64,000 nucleotides of DNA, taken from contig CANJKZ010000080.1 of the NCBI GenBank assembly GCA_947471745.1, positions 3,946,001 through 4,010,000 of the forward strand, read 5' to 3'. This document shows, piece by piece, positions 1 through 12,100 of the stretch. Source of the stretch: Closterium sp. Naga37s-1 (lineage: Eukaryota > Streptophyta > Zygnematophyceae > Desmidiales > Closteriaceae). Within the stretch, counting starts at the first letter, position 1. Every line of letters begins with the position of its first letter. Below the pieces are notes generated by a model. That model was not told where the DNA came from. It made no database searches and was given only the letters and a program-made list of their open reading frames with translations. The translations under genes and the position numbers were made by a program.

Positions 1-1141
1 GTTCGTCGTGCAAGTCAACAAATGCCTAGTTTACTACTCCACTGGGGCTCGTAAGGTAGAGAGATGTGATGCTTGCTTGAATAAAATGGTAAGCAGATTC
101 GCGCAAAGAGCGCTTACGGAGCTTTTTGAGAGATGGATGGAGTTACGAGGTATTACTAGCTCACGCTGCTTTTGCTCACAATGACATGGTGGAGTGATAT
201 GTAGCAGATGCGAATTCACCAAATTCGCAAGTGCGAAGGGCAAGGTGATGCACGGCCGGCGGGGCGAAATTGATGCATGGTGCATCAACAGAGCTGCCGC
301 ATATCCCGCACGAGGGGCAATTGATAGCACAGATGTTCAGAGAGAGACGGGCGGGCGGGAGAAATGAAGAGTCAGGTTTCGACTGGACTTGACTGGGCTG
401 GGCGCAGTGGGGGGGAAGCAGTGGTGCTGGAAAGAAGACGGGCGAGAAAGAGCCAGAACCGACCAGGTAGCAGTGCACATCGTGGAGTCGCGAATTCTGC
501 TTTCGCAGCGCGAATGCACATTGAGAATGCCAGAGCACATCTGCCGAAGTGCGACTTGACAGACTGCTGTTTGCGAGTTTTGAAGCGAAACCAGGAAGAG
601 TTACCACTGCTCTGACCACCCCTGCTTTCGCTAATGCGTCCAGCGGGATGCCTGCGATGGCAGAATTCGTGCTGCAAGGTCATGCGAGAAGATGCGACCC
701 GTAATCCGTGTTTGTCGGATAGAACCTGCAAACATTCCCCAATTCCATCTTGATTGGAGCACTCGTGCCGCATTCTGTCTTGAGGTTACCAGGGGATGGC
801 AGTTGAGGGAGAATCTGTACCGTAAGTGAAAGTGCACGCCAGGTTGAACTGATCGAGGCCGTCCATGAGGAACCGTCAGTATTCTCATGTGGAGGACTGT
901 GTTTCACCCGCTACTGTCATGAGTTCCTAGGAAGTGTATATGATATTCTACACAATAAACTAACTATTTAGGAAACATTGGTAATCAAGCCACACTATCT
1001 TAGACAACCAGATATTCCCTTCTTCGTAGTTCTTTTGTAAATTACAAAGCTTCAATACTTCTGAATGGACCTTACACATATGAACCAAGTGCTGTTGCCA
1101 GCCAAGACCCTCCACAGTGGTGTGCGACCAGATCATCCCCT
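1..1141. other. No recognisable gene
   Basis: I see no coding region here that resembles a known family. Open frames on both strands are short, overlap each other and have no splice-supported continuation. The stretch lies downstream of the bL34c stop codon and probably holds its 3' untranslated region near the right end. Nothing else can be supported. Confidence 0.5.
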
Positions 1142-2977
1142 CTAAGCACGCTTCCCTGTGCGCGACGAGGCCTGGGGCACAAGCACCTTACGGCCACGGG
1201 CGCGGCGGCGCTTCAGCACATTGAGCCCATCCTTAGTGGCAATGCGCGCGCGGTAACCAGACACTCTGGCGCGCTTTTTGCGGGAGGCGTGGCGCTTGGT
1301 GCAGCCAATGCTGGTGCCTCCTGCACGCACCACCAGCCGAGAGCCCCTTGACACAGGGAACACCATGCGCCCAGAGCTCTCAGGGGAGAGGCGCAGCCCT
1401 GCAGTTGTGGGGAATTGGGGAGGAGGCATGGGGAAGGGGGAGAGGGGAACAAGTGAGGAGCGGCGAGAAGGGGAATGGCAGGGATGAAAACGATCTTCCA
1501 AATGCTTGGTACAGCCGATGTTGGTGCCTCCTGCCCACACGACAAGCCTCCTGCCCGCACCACAGGCCTCCTGCCAGACGGGGAACATCAGGCGCCCAGA
1601 GCTCTCTGGGGAGAGGCGGAGTCATGTCGGCCAGGGTGGAGGGGGAGGGAGTTGAGGAGAGGGGGAAACGGTAAGAAGAAGGATAATGAGTGATGAAGGA
1701 TGGAAGAGGGAGTTGAAGGGGAAGGGATGCTGTTTATGTGGGACGTGGCGCTTGGTGGCCAATGATGGTGCCTCCTGCACAATCCAGCCCGCAGAGAGCA
1801 ATAGGCGCTTGGAAATGTGTGGAGAGTCGAAGGGCTGAAGTGGGGGGAAAGTGAGGGTGGATATGGGGAGCTGTGCGGGGAAGCGCGGGGGGGAAGGTGT
1901 GGGGAGATGTAAGGGAGAATGTGAGAGGAAGAAGTGGGGTTTAAAAGGAAGGGAAGGGAGCTGTGCCTGCTGCCAATACTTCCTATGAAAATAGAGTCCA
2001 AAAGCGACGGGGGAACCGCGAAGCGGGGGTACAAGGGGTGTGTGGGAATGAGAGGGAAGGGGGTGATGGGTTGAAGTGTGGAATGAATAGCGAGTAAGAG
2101 GGAAAGGAGATAGCGGATGGGGAGAGAGAGAGTGAGGGGGGAGAAGGGGGAGTGGGTGATGGGGCGGAAGAGGGGGAAGGGGGATGGGAGATCATAAAAC
2201 GGCACATGCTCCTAACAAGCAATGCTACATTGATCAGAGCGGAGCCAAGACAGGCTGATTACGAACCCTGGAAAGACCATAAAACCACGAACCCTGAAGG
2301 CATCGCGAGTGCAACTTCGCATACTTGTAACCCGCATTCGCACGCCCTAGCACATGCAATAATAGGTGCTCGGCGCGCTTCATCTCGTATCTCGACTTTT
2401 GATTCCAATGCCTGTGATAGATTATTAACCTCATGCGTGACCTTGAAAACACCCGTCTCCCAAAGATTTAAACGAGAAGTCACGATTAATCGAGAGCAGG
2501 TCGTGTCTCGCCAAACTCTAACCATGAGCGGTATTAACCCTAACCACGCGAGGACTGAGGATTTTGAGCCCAGGCGCAGGGTCAACGTCCTGCATAGCTT
2601 GCTTTGCAGTGCTTAGAAACAAATATTACGTGCAGACGACGGGTTTACGTGCGAGCAATCGCACGCGGAAGATGCGTCGGGGTGAGTGGCTAGGGGAGGA
2701 CGCGGAGGTGGAGGAACGTGAAAGCCGCTTTCGATAATATCCGCGAAGAGGGGGACCGAGGAGACGACTAGCTAGTGGTCGATGTACCTGCGAGCGAGCA
2801 CGAGAGGGAGGAGATGGCGGGGCGAGCAGAGACGAGGTCTGATCGCAGCGCGCTGGGAGCGGCCGTCCGAACAGCTGCGAACGAAACGCGGCCGGCGGGA
2901 CGAGCGGCTTGTAGCGACGCCCGCGCGACGGCGGCGGGCGCGCACGTGACGGCGCGGGAAGAGGCGAGCGCAAACAT
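1142..2977 (-). CDS. RPL34: Chloroplast large-subunit ribosomal protein bL34 (nuclear gene, two exons)
   Basis: This encodes the plastid 50S protein bL34, a small basic protein of the chloroplast large ribosomal subunit. Exon 1 is 2977-2788 (190 nt, ends in phase 1 at GTACAT) and exon 2 is 1398-1142 (257 nt, acceptor CTGCAG). Together they give 148 residues, close to plant RPL34c. The N-terminus (MFALASSRAVTCAPAAVARA) is rich in Ala, Ser and Arg with almost no acidic residues, as in a chloroplast transit peptide. The C-terminus has the bL34 core: RLVVRAGG, then TKRHASRKKRARVSGYRAR, then a KRRRARGRK block, ending in SGKRA-like TGKRA. The 1.4 kb intron contains two decayed copies of the exon 2 start. 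It is divergently arranged with bystin. Seen: the motifs and matching splice phase. Inferred: plastid targeting. Confidence 0.9.
1480..1812 (-). repeat. Two decayed copies of bL34c exon 2 inside its intron
   Basis: On the minus strand, about 1612-1490 reads as a near copy of the exon 2 start (SPESSGRLMFPVW, then RRLVVWAGGTNIGCTKH) but then leaves the bL34 frame. A second, more decayed copy lies about 1812-1739 (AGGTIIGHQAP in one frame). Neither carries the conserved C-terminal core, so the last exon at 1398-1142 is the working one. Confidence 0.75.
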
Positions 2978-3704
2978 TGTGGCGGGCACTGATGTTAGGT
3001 GGAAGGATATGGCTACTACTGAAATAGTTGCTGAGAGGAACCGCTGATGAGGAGGAACTAGGAGGATGAGCCGTGGATCAGGGAAGAATGGCAGCAGCAA
3101 CCCTCAGAGGTGGTTTAGTAAGGCTTTGCTCGGTTCGAATCGGTTGATTTGCGTTTTCGTTAAGTGCTGCAGGGTAAATTGGATGAGGGCGCGGGGAGGG
3201 GAGCAAGGAGAAGCGGGGAAAGAGGGGAAAGTCCTGCGCCAGCGTGGCGGTAATTTGAGGTTTCGTGGGATGGCCAGGCTGAGCCACGTGGAGGCAGCCC
3301 TGGGAACATCTGCCTGATGGATCTCGCGAAAGAGTTACAGTGGCAAGAATTGTTACCCTAGCTGTTTGACAGGAATCGCTTTGTTACTGGAACGTTCGGT
3401 TTCGCACAGCTCGTTTAAATTTGACCGAAGAGGTTACGATGAGGTAACCAGTTCGCAACTACAAAACACCAGCACAACCACAAACCTCCCTATAAACCCT
3501 GTGGTTGAGGATTCTTACAACTTGACTTGGAATCAGCTTGTTTACACCAGCATTCCGTGGTCTTATTCGGTTCACCTGCACTTCTGCCGTTCCGCACCGT
3601 CTTCTTCCCGTCCTCCGCTTCGACTTATAGCCCCTCGTTCGCGGTGTATCCGTCGATTCTGTGAGTGCTTTCGGCCTCGGCCTCCGGTAGCGTAATTCGC
3701 GGCG
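2978..3704. promoter_or_regulatory. Shared head-to-head intergenic region, bL34c and bystin
   Basis: The start codons of bL34c (minus, 2977) and bystin (plus, 3705) face away from each other across 727 bp. The stretch must hold both 5' untranslated regions and both promoters. A TATAAA lies at about 3491-3496 on the plus strand, roughly 210 bp before the bystin start codon. No regulatory site can be assigned beyond that. Confidence 0.55.
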
Positions 3705-6700
3705 ATGAAGGGGAAGAAGCGGGGTCGCGTGGCGGCGCAGCAGCAGCAGCGCCTGCACCTGAAGGCGAAGGGCATGAAGGTCTCCACGAAGCACGGCGGC
3801 GGCGGTGGCGGCGGCGGCGGCGGCGCGGCGCACGCGACGACGCTAGAGCAGGAGATGGACGACGAGTTCCTTCTCGAGCAAGCCGCCAAGCGGCGGCGCG
3901 CGCCGAAGCAGCGGCGGCGGCAGGGAGAAGGGGAGGGGGACGAGGAGGGGGTGATCGGCGCGGGGATGAGCGCGCGGATTCTTAAGGAGGCGCGCAAGCA
4001 GCAGCAAGAGGTCGCGCGGGAGATGTGAGTGTTCCCATGATCACCATTTTGTGATTACCAGAATCTTGAACAAAATGGTAGAACCTTCCTAGTCCCCCTC
4101 ACCCTCCCGCGCAACTAACAGAATCCCGTGCAACTCCATTCTCAATACTAAACCTTTACCCAGAACCCTGCATCCTCCAACCCTAACCCTGCTTCGAAAA
4201 ATCCCGAATTTCAGACCCTGGAAGCCCTAGTTGGTTTTACACCTGGACTTACACCTGAAACCCTGCATTACCTTACATTTCGTTACTCGCACGAAATCCA
4301 ATCATATCCATTGCATGTCCTGTCGCGATACCCTCAACGAGCACCTCTGCATCGCACGTTTTGTCGCGACCTGCAGGGAGAAGGAGCGCGGCCTGGACGG
4401 GGCGCGCGAGGCGTTCGATCTCGCCGCGGCCGTGGCGGCGCGGGAGCGCGAGCAGGAGGAGCGGGAGGAGGAAGCGGGGGAAGAGGGGGAGGAGCTGGAA
4501 GTGCGGGATCCAGATGCGGCGGCAGCGGCGGCTGCGGACGTGGAGAAAATCCTAAGTGACGCGAGACGAGGGCGGGAGGATATAGAGGACGGGGAGGAGA
4601 GGGAGGAGGGAGAAGCGGAGGATGACGAAGATGATGAGGATGGGGAGGATGGCGCGTTTTCAGAAACGGCGAGCATGTATAACGATGCTGTGGTGAGTCG
4701 GTGGTAAAGGTAAAGGAGGAGGGAGAGTCAGAGGAGGATGAGGATGAGGATGAAGGTGATGAGGACGGGGAGTATAACGATGCTGTGGTGAGTTGTTGGG
4801 TCGAAACAGCGAGTGTAAAAGACATCTTCCCCCGCTATTCCCTCCCCACCCTCTCGGTCCCTTCCCCCCTTTCCCCCCAGCCTCCCATTCCGCGCGCTGC
4901 CTTGAACAATCGTGCTGCCTTGTTGCCCCGTGGCACCTGAACTTGCCACGTGTTCTTGTGTGATTGGCTCCGTGGCAGGCGGACGAGGTGACGGAGGAGG
5001 ACGAGCGGGCCATCGCGGTATTCCTCGCAGGGGGAGGCGCGGCGCCACGTCAGCGCACGCTGGCTGACGTCATCATGGCGAAGATCCAGGAGGCGACAGC
5101 TGGCGGGGCGGCGGGGGGAGCTGGGGGCGCGGGCGGGGGGGGGGGGTGTGAGAGGGGGGGAAGGGGGTGAAGAGGCGGAGAGGCGGATTCCAGGAGTGGA
5201 TGAGAAAGTGATGGAGGTCTATCGAGGGTGAGTCTGGCTTACAGGGTGTCTTTGAGAAAGTGATGGAGGTGTACCGAGGGTGAGTGTAGTGAGTCTTGAC
5301 TGCAGGAAAGAGAGTAAATTATGAGAATATGAAAATTCACCTGGAAGTGAATGAGAAAGTAATGGGAGGTGTACCGAGGGTGAGTCTGGCTTACAGGGTG
5401 TCTTCGAGAAAGTGATGAAGGTGTACCGAGGATGAGTCATGCCTGAAGCTTTGCCATCCCTTCCCCCCCCTCCCTTCCCATCCCACACCTTCCCTTCCCC
5501 TCGCCTCCCCTCCCCTCCCCTCCCCTTCCCGCCCCTCCTCTTTCCTCTCGTCTGCCCTCCTCTTCCCTTTCCTGGATGTGAAAGTACTTTTGGCTTATCA
5601 AGGATGATAGTCCTCTCCCTCATTGCCCACCACTCTACATTTTCCTCCCTCAGTCCTCCTTTTTCCCCTTTCTACTTCCCCTGTCTCTCCTCTACCCGTG
5701 CCTTCCTGTCATCAACCCCGCAGGGTGGGGAAGCTTCTGAGTCGGTACCGGTCCGGCAAGGTCCCAAAGGCTTTCAAGATCGTGCCAGCACTTAGCAACT
5801 GGGAGGATGTGCTCTTTCTTACAGACCCTGACAGCTGGACGCCTGCTGCTGTCTTTGCCGCCACTCGTCTTTTTGCGTCGAATCTCAACGCTCGTGCCGC
5901 CCAGAGGTTTTACCGGCTGGTGCTGTTGCCGAGAGTGCGTCGGGACATTAGGCTTAATAAGAAGCTGCACTTTGCACTGTATCAGTCGCTCAAAAAGGCG
6001 GTTTATAAGCCTGCCGCATTCTATAAAGGGGTGTTGCTGCCGCTGTGCCAGTCCCAGACTTGCACGCTACGGGAGGCGGTGATTGTAGGGAGCGTCATTC
6101 AGAAAGTCTCGATTCCCGTGCTGCACTCCAGGTGAGCTTTAACGATTTTACCTTCTTCGTTCCTTTCTTCCTATTCGCATGCCGTCATTTGCACAAATCA
6201 TGACGCGCAAGTATGTGGCTTGACTGAATCAACCTACCTTTCTTGTTGTCACATCTTGCAGTGTTGCCCTGATGAAGATTGCAGAGATGCAATATGCTGG
6301 CACAAACAGGTGAGCACTGAGTATTATAAGCCATGAGCAGTGGAATCAACCTAAACTGTGATCATTGCATTGGCTGGTGAACATTGTTGGAGTGAAACCT
6401 TGCATTCAGCACTACAAGCCAATAAGCTACAATCATGGCATGTCTCATACATTCTCCCCTGCTTGAACAGCTACTTCATGAAGCTTCTGCTGGACAAGAA
6501 GTATGCCCTGCCATATCGAGTCATTGATGCGGTGGTTGGACACTTTTTGCGCTTTCGCTCTGAGACCCGCGAGCTGCCAGTAATCTGGCACCAATGCTTG
6601 CTCTCCCTTGTCCAAAGGTATTTTTCATGCTAAGGATTCAACGTTTTTCTTGTTTGTGTTTGCGTCTGTTTGCGCAAAGTTCGTTGATTTTCTGTTACCA

Positions 6701-7192
6701 CATGTTTCCTGCTTATTTGTGTTGCCTAACAGGTACAAGAATGAGTTGACCCAAGAGCAAAAGGCTGATATCAAGTCTCTCATCACCAGCCGTCAGCACC
6801 ATCACTTGGTACAGATTCATGCAAGCCATTGTGACAGTGTTGCTGCTGCATCACTTTTCACTCAAAGCAGGGGAAGAAAAGTTTATGTTTTACCCTCTGT
6901 CTGCTTCCTGTTGTATACAGATGTCACCAGAGGTGCTTAGAGAACTCCAAAGTTCTACCCGGTCCCGAGGGCAGCCTGATGCTGCATTGTTCACGTTCTC
7001 ATCCGATGCCACAATGAGTAAGTTCACGTGTGCATCACTTGTTTTTTTCTAGTCCCCATGATTGCACTGCACTAGTGACGGGTGTTAGTGTTGTCTGTTT
7101 CAATCGATGCAGGACCATTGGTTGTCACAAAGCCCTTGGAAGATGACTACCGTAGTCTTCCTGAAGTCCACATTGGGATGGATGAAGACTAA
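3705..7192 (+). CDS. ENP1: Bystin / Enp1 ribosome biogenesis factor (nine exons, one frame break)
   Basis: Bystin (yeast Enp1) is a nucleolar factor of late 40S subunit assembly. Exons: 3705-4024, 4377-4692, 4979-5227, 5724-6131, 6262-6309, 6471-6617, 6733-6808, 6921-7017, 7113-7192, about 579 residues. The N-terminus is the usual basic, Lys-rich MKGKKRGR tail followed by a poly-Gly run and an acidic stretch (exon 2). The conserved core begins at [18 protein letters not shown], followed by [16 protein letters not shown], and continues through [20 protein letters not shown]; the acidic end is [10 protein letters not shown]. All junction phases agree except inside exon 3, where the 12-G run at 5135-5146 shifts the frame by one base. 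The frame must change there to reach [14 protein letters not shown]. This may be a base-calling error or a real polymorphic run. Exon tails are copied in introns 2 and 3. Confidence 0.93.
4701..4787 (+). repeat. Copy of bystin exon 2 tail with donor site
   Basis: The last part of exon 2 (acidic codons, then YNDAV and GTGAGT) recurs just downstream, ending in a second donor at 4788. The stop codon before it (TAA about 4705) means it is not simply read through. It can act only as an alternative or decoy donor. Confidence 0.7.
5233..5434 (+). repeat. Three copies of bystin exon 3 tail with donor
   Basis: The exon 3 end (GAGAAAGTGATGGAGGT, then CCGAGGGTGAG) recurs at about 5248-5285, 5350-5384 and 5408-5436. 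Each copy keeps or nearly keeps its donor. The exon end at 5227 is used in the model because it gives the correct phase into exon 4. Confidence 0.75.
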
Positions 7193-7375
7193 TGAGGGGC
7201 ACTGCTGCTAATGAGAAAAGCAGACAAGGGACTTGATGGTCATCATCGCCTCTGCCATTCCAAATGGTTCAAGCCTCAAGGCAATTGTTTGTGTGCAAGA
7301 AAGAGATGTTATTTGCATTGTAGCCCCCATGTTGTCTGTTACTAAATAGTGTAAACATTCAGCTGTTTCCACAGG

Positions 7376-8663
7376 TTATTCAAGAATGGCTTGCAGAATA
7401 AGTCTTGTGACGCCGTGGATCTCGTCCTGGTCTTGATTGTTCATTGCACAAACTGCAAGGGGCGTTAAAGGTTAACCAGAGGTTCTCACAGCCAGCCACC
7501 TGTAACATCTTCCGACTTACCCCATTGGAGCACCGGGAACAATGCTTGCTTTTTGGGTACGGAAATAAGGTAGGCAACAACCTGAAGGTTTCATAAGTGA
7601 AGCATGTTTTCTCAAAGCCATCACACTCTCCATGACATCAGACTGGTCGCTGCACTCACAATGATGGAGGCAGGCAGTGCTGCTCGAGACAGATGTTGGC
7701 GTAATTTGGAATCAGAGTGCATCAAGGTGTAAATAGTGAAGCACGTACTTAGTTTGATGAAGTCACCAACACGAGAAACTCGCCTGAAACAGAAATCGAT
7801 GCACCGTTGAAAGCAGCAGTAAGCGAACATAGAGCGGAAAACTGGCAACTAACCTGAGCTCTCTCAGCAGGTCCTCCAGGACTGAAGGACATGACCTTCC
7901 TGTCTCAATCTCAAAGTTTATCGTCTGCTCAATGCAGCGGTATGTCTTGTCAGGGAGCTCATGCTGCCAGAAGCATTATGGCAGATATGGAAGATTCTTA
8001 CCCCCAGAAGCTCAATCTCCTGAAATCAGTAATAGGGCGATAAGGAACACTGTTACAGTACCAGGTGAGAGCATACATTTGTCGCAACTTACGGCATTCA
8101 CGAAGTCCTTAGCAGTGTAAACTTTGTCGCTGATGATTCGGGATGAACAAGCCTTCAGCTCCGTCAAGGAGATTTGCTGAGTTTCAAACATCTGCACTAC
8201 TGGCGCGTAAGACTCGTATGGCGACGGATGTCGGAATTACCAGCATAATAGGCGTCTTACCTTGCTTCCAACCCACAGTAGGACCAATGTCAGAAACAAG
8301 CAGTCTGACCGGTCGGGCTGGAGGACAGTTGACGCATTTAAGATCCTGGTCGTCGGAAACAATATTACATCAGTTATAGACCTTCTTAATTCGCCATGTG
8401 TTATCACCTTTCAGGACTGTCTGCGCATTCAGCCTCAATTGTATCCAAACGTCTCGCGAGCTTGATGAACAAAGAGGCAGCACACCACCTTGTACATTGC
8501 GATATCGGGTTTCCACTTCTCGTTTTTATCTGAGGATTCAAAGTCAGGCTTCGTGAAAGCCCAAACTAGGAACACGAGGCATAACTCAAGATATTACCTG
8601 CATTTGGAATATAAGGGCCAGGCATTCGTTGGCCACCGCCTCTGGCACGCGAGCAGAAGCCAT
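7376..8663 (-). CDS. CYCJ18: Cyclin J18-like protein (nine exons)
   Basis: I built this gene from nine small exons: 8663-8598, 8529-8408, 8345-8261, 8191-8093, 8019-8002 (18 nt), 7963-7854, 7783-7660, 7581-7521, 7452-7376. All phases match and the total is 762 nt, 253 residues; Arabidopsis cyclin J18 is about 234. Landmarks parallel plant CYCJ18: LWVGSKMFETQQISLTELK in the cyclin box, DKVYTAKDFVNAEIELL, INFEIETG with LEDLLRELRRVSRVG, the helix ending LPASIIVVAYLISVPKKQ, and FPVLQWV near the end. J-type cyclins are plant-specific, poorly characterised cyclins, probably CDK partners. The gene is convergent with bystin (183 bp between stop codons) and divergent from HYOU1. It lacks the exon duplications seen in its neighbours. 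Confidence 0.85.
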
Positions 8664-9137
8664 GACTGCTTGTGCTTGATGGCAAGTAAATCAAAAGCGA
8701 TGTTAGCCACAGAAGTGTGAGGGAGAGCCTTGTTCTGCAAAATGAGATCCAAATATTTTGGCCTGTCACCAAAAGTGCATTTGCGAAAGGGCCACGTCTT
8801 TCCGGTAATATGATTGGTTCAGAACCTTCTCTTTCGCTGGCTTCTGCTGTCCACCGCATGGATTTTCAATTCGTCGAATCAACGTGGCGTTCGCGAAACC
8901 TCTTCGCTTCCTCGGGATCTCCCTCTTTCCAACATTTTTCACACCGATCACTGAATTTTCAACTTTGCCAAATCACGTTCTCCTCCCACATTCTCAGCAT
9001 TCCTAGACACAGGTTTCTCATCCCCCCAGCTACAACTCTCAGGTTGTCAAGTCTTTCCTGATCGGAACGCCGGATAGCAATTCAGATTCGCGTATTCGAC
9101 CAGAGTCAGCTGGTACCGTGAAGCCAGAACGCCGACC
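8664..9137. promoter_or_regulatory. Shared promoter region, cyclin J18 and HYOU1
   Basis: Only 474 bp separate the two divergent start codons. The stretch has two ACGT-core sites, CCACGT at 8792-8797 and ACGTGG at 8882-8887, an inverted CCAAT (ATTGG) at 8813-8817, and TTCGCGAA (a TTCnnGAA heat-shock half pair) at 8890-8897. CCACG and CCAAT boxes are the parts of ER-stress elements, which would suit the ER chaperone gene to the right. The CCACG-to-ATTGG spacing is not the classic nine bases, so function is inference. Confidence 0.45.
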
Positions 9138-12100
9138 ATGGGTCCGCGTCGGATTAGTTCCGAGAAAATAAGATGGCGAATGGTATTGGGGGTAACTCTC
9201 ACAATTCTAGCGCTGGTTCCGTTCGTGAGCGGAGCGGTGTTCACGGTTGACCTGGGTTCGGAATCCATGAAGGTCGCTGTGGTCAATCCGCGGCCCGGTC
9301 AGAGTCCGATCTCGATCGCGATCAACGAAATGTCGAAGCGGAAATCTCCGTCTGTCGTGGCGATATCCAACGGCGATAGGCTCCTGTCAGAGGAAGCCGT
9401 TGGAATCGCTGCGAGGTACCCCGATCGCGTGTACACACGAGCAAGGGACATGGTCGGCGTTCCAGTAGATGAGGTTAAGGAACTACTAAAAAGCAGCTAT
9501 CTTCCGTACGATGTCGTCGGAGGGGATGGGAGGCCGGAAGAAGAAACGGAAGACGACTCAATGGAGTCGGAAGTCATCAGCGAGGTGACGTCAGATACAG
9601 ACGGCGACTCGGCTTTGGAGCGGTCGTCAGGCAAGGACAAGGCGAAGAAATTGAAGCGGAAGCGTCCCGTGCGGATTCGAACCCACGACCGCTCGACGGA
9701 GTACTCCGCTGAAGAGCTGCTCGCGATGCAGCTGGGTTACGCCAAGGGACTAGCGGATGCTCACGGAAGAACGGGGATTGTGGACGCTGTCATTAGCGTT
9801 CCCGCGTACTTCTCCCAGAGCCAGAGGCAGTCGATTATTGACGCTGGCGCTCTGGTTGGCGTGAATGTGATGGCGTTGATTCAGGAGCATGCGGGAGTTG
9901 CGCTGCAGTACGGCATGGATAAGGATTTCAGCAATGGCAGTCGACATGTGGTTATCTTCGACATGGGTGCCACGTCGACCTATGCGGCCGTGATTTATTA
10001 CTCGGCGTACGCGACGAAGGAGCGCGGGAAGAGCATCACTGTGAACCAGTTTCAGGTCAGTCGAGCGCACCAATATCCTGTCTTTCTGATTCGCTAGCAG
10101 AATTTCCTGCTCATCTGTCTTCGTTGGCCTACTCATCACTTTCCTCATCGCTGAACTCAGTTATTTTGTGTCCTTGTGTCCTTGTCGCCAACAAGTGAGA
10201 TGGCTCAGACACGGGCTTATGTTCAAATTCAGAGAAAAAACTATACCCGTTGCACGCGTCAAATGCGACCTGCGCAGGTGAAATCCGTGAGATGGAACGC
10301 GGATCTGGGGGGGCAGACGCTGGAGGCGCGCATGCTGGAGCACTTCGCGGACGAGTTCAACGCGAAGCACAGCGGTGTGGAAATCCGCACGTCGCCCAAG
10401 GCCATGGCGAAGCTGAAGAAGCAGGTGAAGCGCACCAAGGAGATCCTCAGCGCCAACTCCGAGGCCCCCATCTCTGTGGAGTCGCTCTACGATGATCATG
10501 ACTTCAGGTATGAGGCTAAGGCTTGACAGAGGCTGAGATGTCGGATACTATCAGGGTTTTGAGGTTGTAAAAAAGTTGTGCTGAGAAGGATGAGCATTTT
10601 CAAAAATTTGAGTCTGAACACAGGTGAAAGCACATGCGTTGGAAGAGTTGCATCCAATTGGTCCTCTCCACATCAAGATTTTGCTGTATTGTGTGTTGCT
10701 TGCGTTGTATGCATGGCACATTGCAGATCATCCATCACTCGGGAGAAGTTTGAAGAGCTGTGTGCGGATGTGTGGCCTCAAGTGGTGGCACCGCTGCAAG
10801 GGGCGATAGCTGACGCCAACATCACCATGGACGACATCTATGCCGTGGAGCTCGTGGGGGGAGCGACTCGTGTTCCTAAAGTGCAGGTGAGTAGTGGGCT
10901 GGAGAGAGACATAGGTGAATCGCTGCAAGGGGCGATAGCAGGCGCCAACACCACTGTGGACGTCATCTATGCCGTGGAGCTCGTGGGGGGAGCCACCCGT
11001 GTGCCCAAAGCTCCGGTAACCATCGTGGTTGAGCCAAGCACCACACGCAGCGTGGCACGCATGACCAATACGACTAGAATGAACTTGTAAACCTCACAGT
11101 ACAACTCTATCCCCATTTCCTCCATGCCCCATCTGTGCCCCCTCTTCCTTGTCCTCACCTCTCACTGGGTAACCTTCTCCTCCCCACATATCCTGGGTCT
11201 GATTCGATTTGGCCTGATCTTATTGGATGCAGGCTGTGCTGACGGAGGCACTGGGTGGCAACCGCTCGCTGGATCGCCACCTGGATGCTGACGAGGCGCT
11301 CGCTCTAGGCGCGTCCTTGCTGGCAGCGAACCTGAGTGACGGATTCAAGCTCAACCGTCGGATCGGCATGATCGACGGGCTGCCGTTTGCTGTCAAGTAC
11401 CGGGTGGAGCCTTTGCCTGTGGATGCGGGTGCTGGGGGTGATGGTGGGGCTGGCGAGGCAGTGGATGGATCAGAAGGGTCTGTGGTGGAGGAGATGCTGT
11501 TTCCACGATTGAAGAAGATGCCCATTAAGGTACGCTGTAATACATACTTCCATTTCTTAATGTCTCGGAATGTTGTAGGGATTACATTTGAGGGGTTGCA
11601 TGATTGGGTGTGTGTAGCTATGAATTGCAGTAGGTTCACCTATAACAGATAATTTAATGGGTTTACCTGCTGTACCCTTACCCCTTCCATTGCTCTGCAG
11701 ATCATCCGGTCGCTGAAGGAGCAAACGAGTGACTTCACCCTCTCGTTCCTGTACGATGATTCACAGGGCCTGCCCCCCCGGTGGCCCAAGGGTGCTCCCA
11801 TTTCCACTCTGCACGTGTCTGGCGTGGCCAAGGGCATTGCCAAGTGAGTGTTGTGGTGGGATTGGGACGGGTTTGGGTTGTTGTCCTTTACCACAAGACA
11901 CAGGGCCTGCGCCACTGCCATTCAAAGAATGCGGCCTGCCATCCCATCAGGGCGAGTCTGCAATTCCACCTCACTCGCAGTGGCACAGAGGGGCTGGAGA
12001 AAGGAGAGCTCGTCGTTGGCTTTTCTGAATGGATTGAGGTGCCGGTCATCCCGCCCCCGCTCCCTCCCAACCCCCCTCACCCTCCAGGTACTCGGGGTAC

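Noticed and set aside
4160..4190. Telomere-like CCCTAA words in a bystin intron
   Set aside because: Only one or two heptamers (AACCCTAACCCTG); too short for an interstitial telomere repeat.
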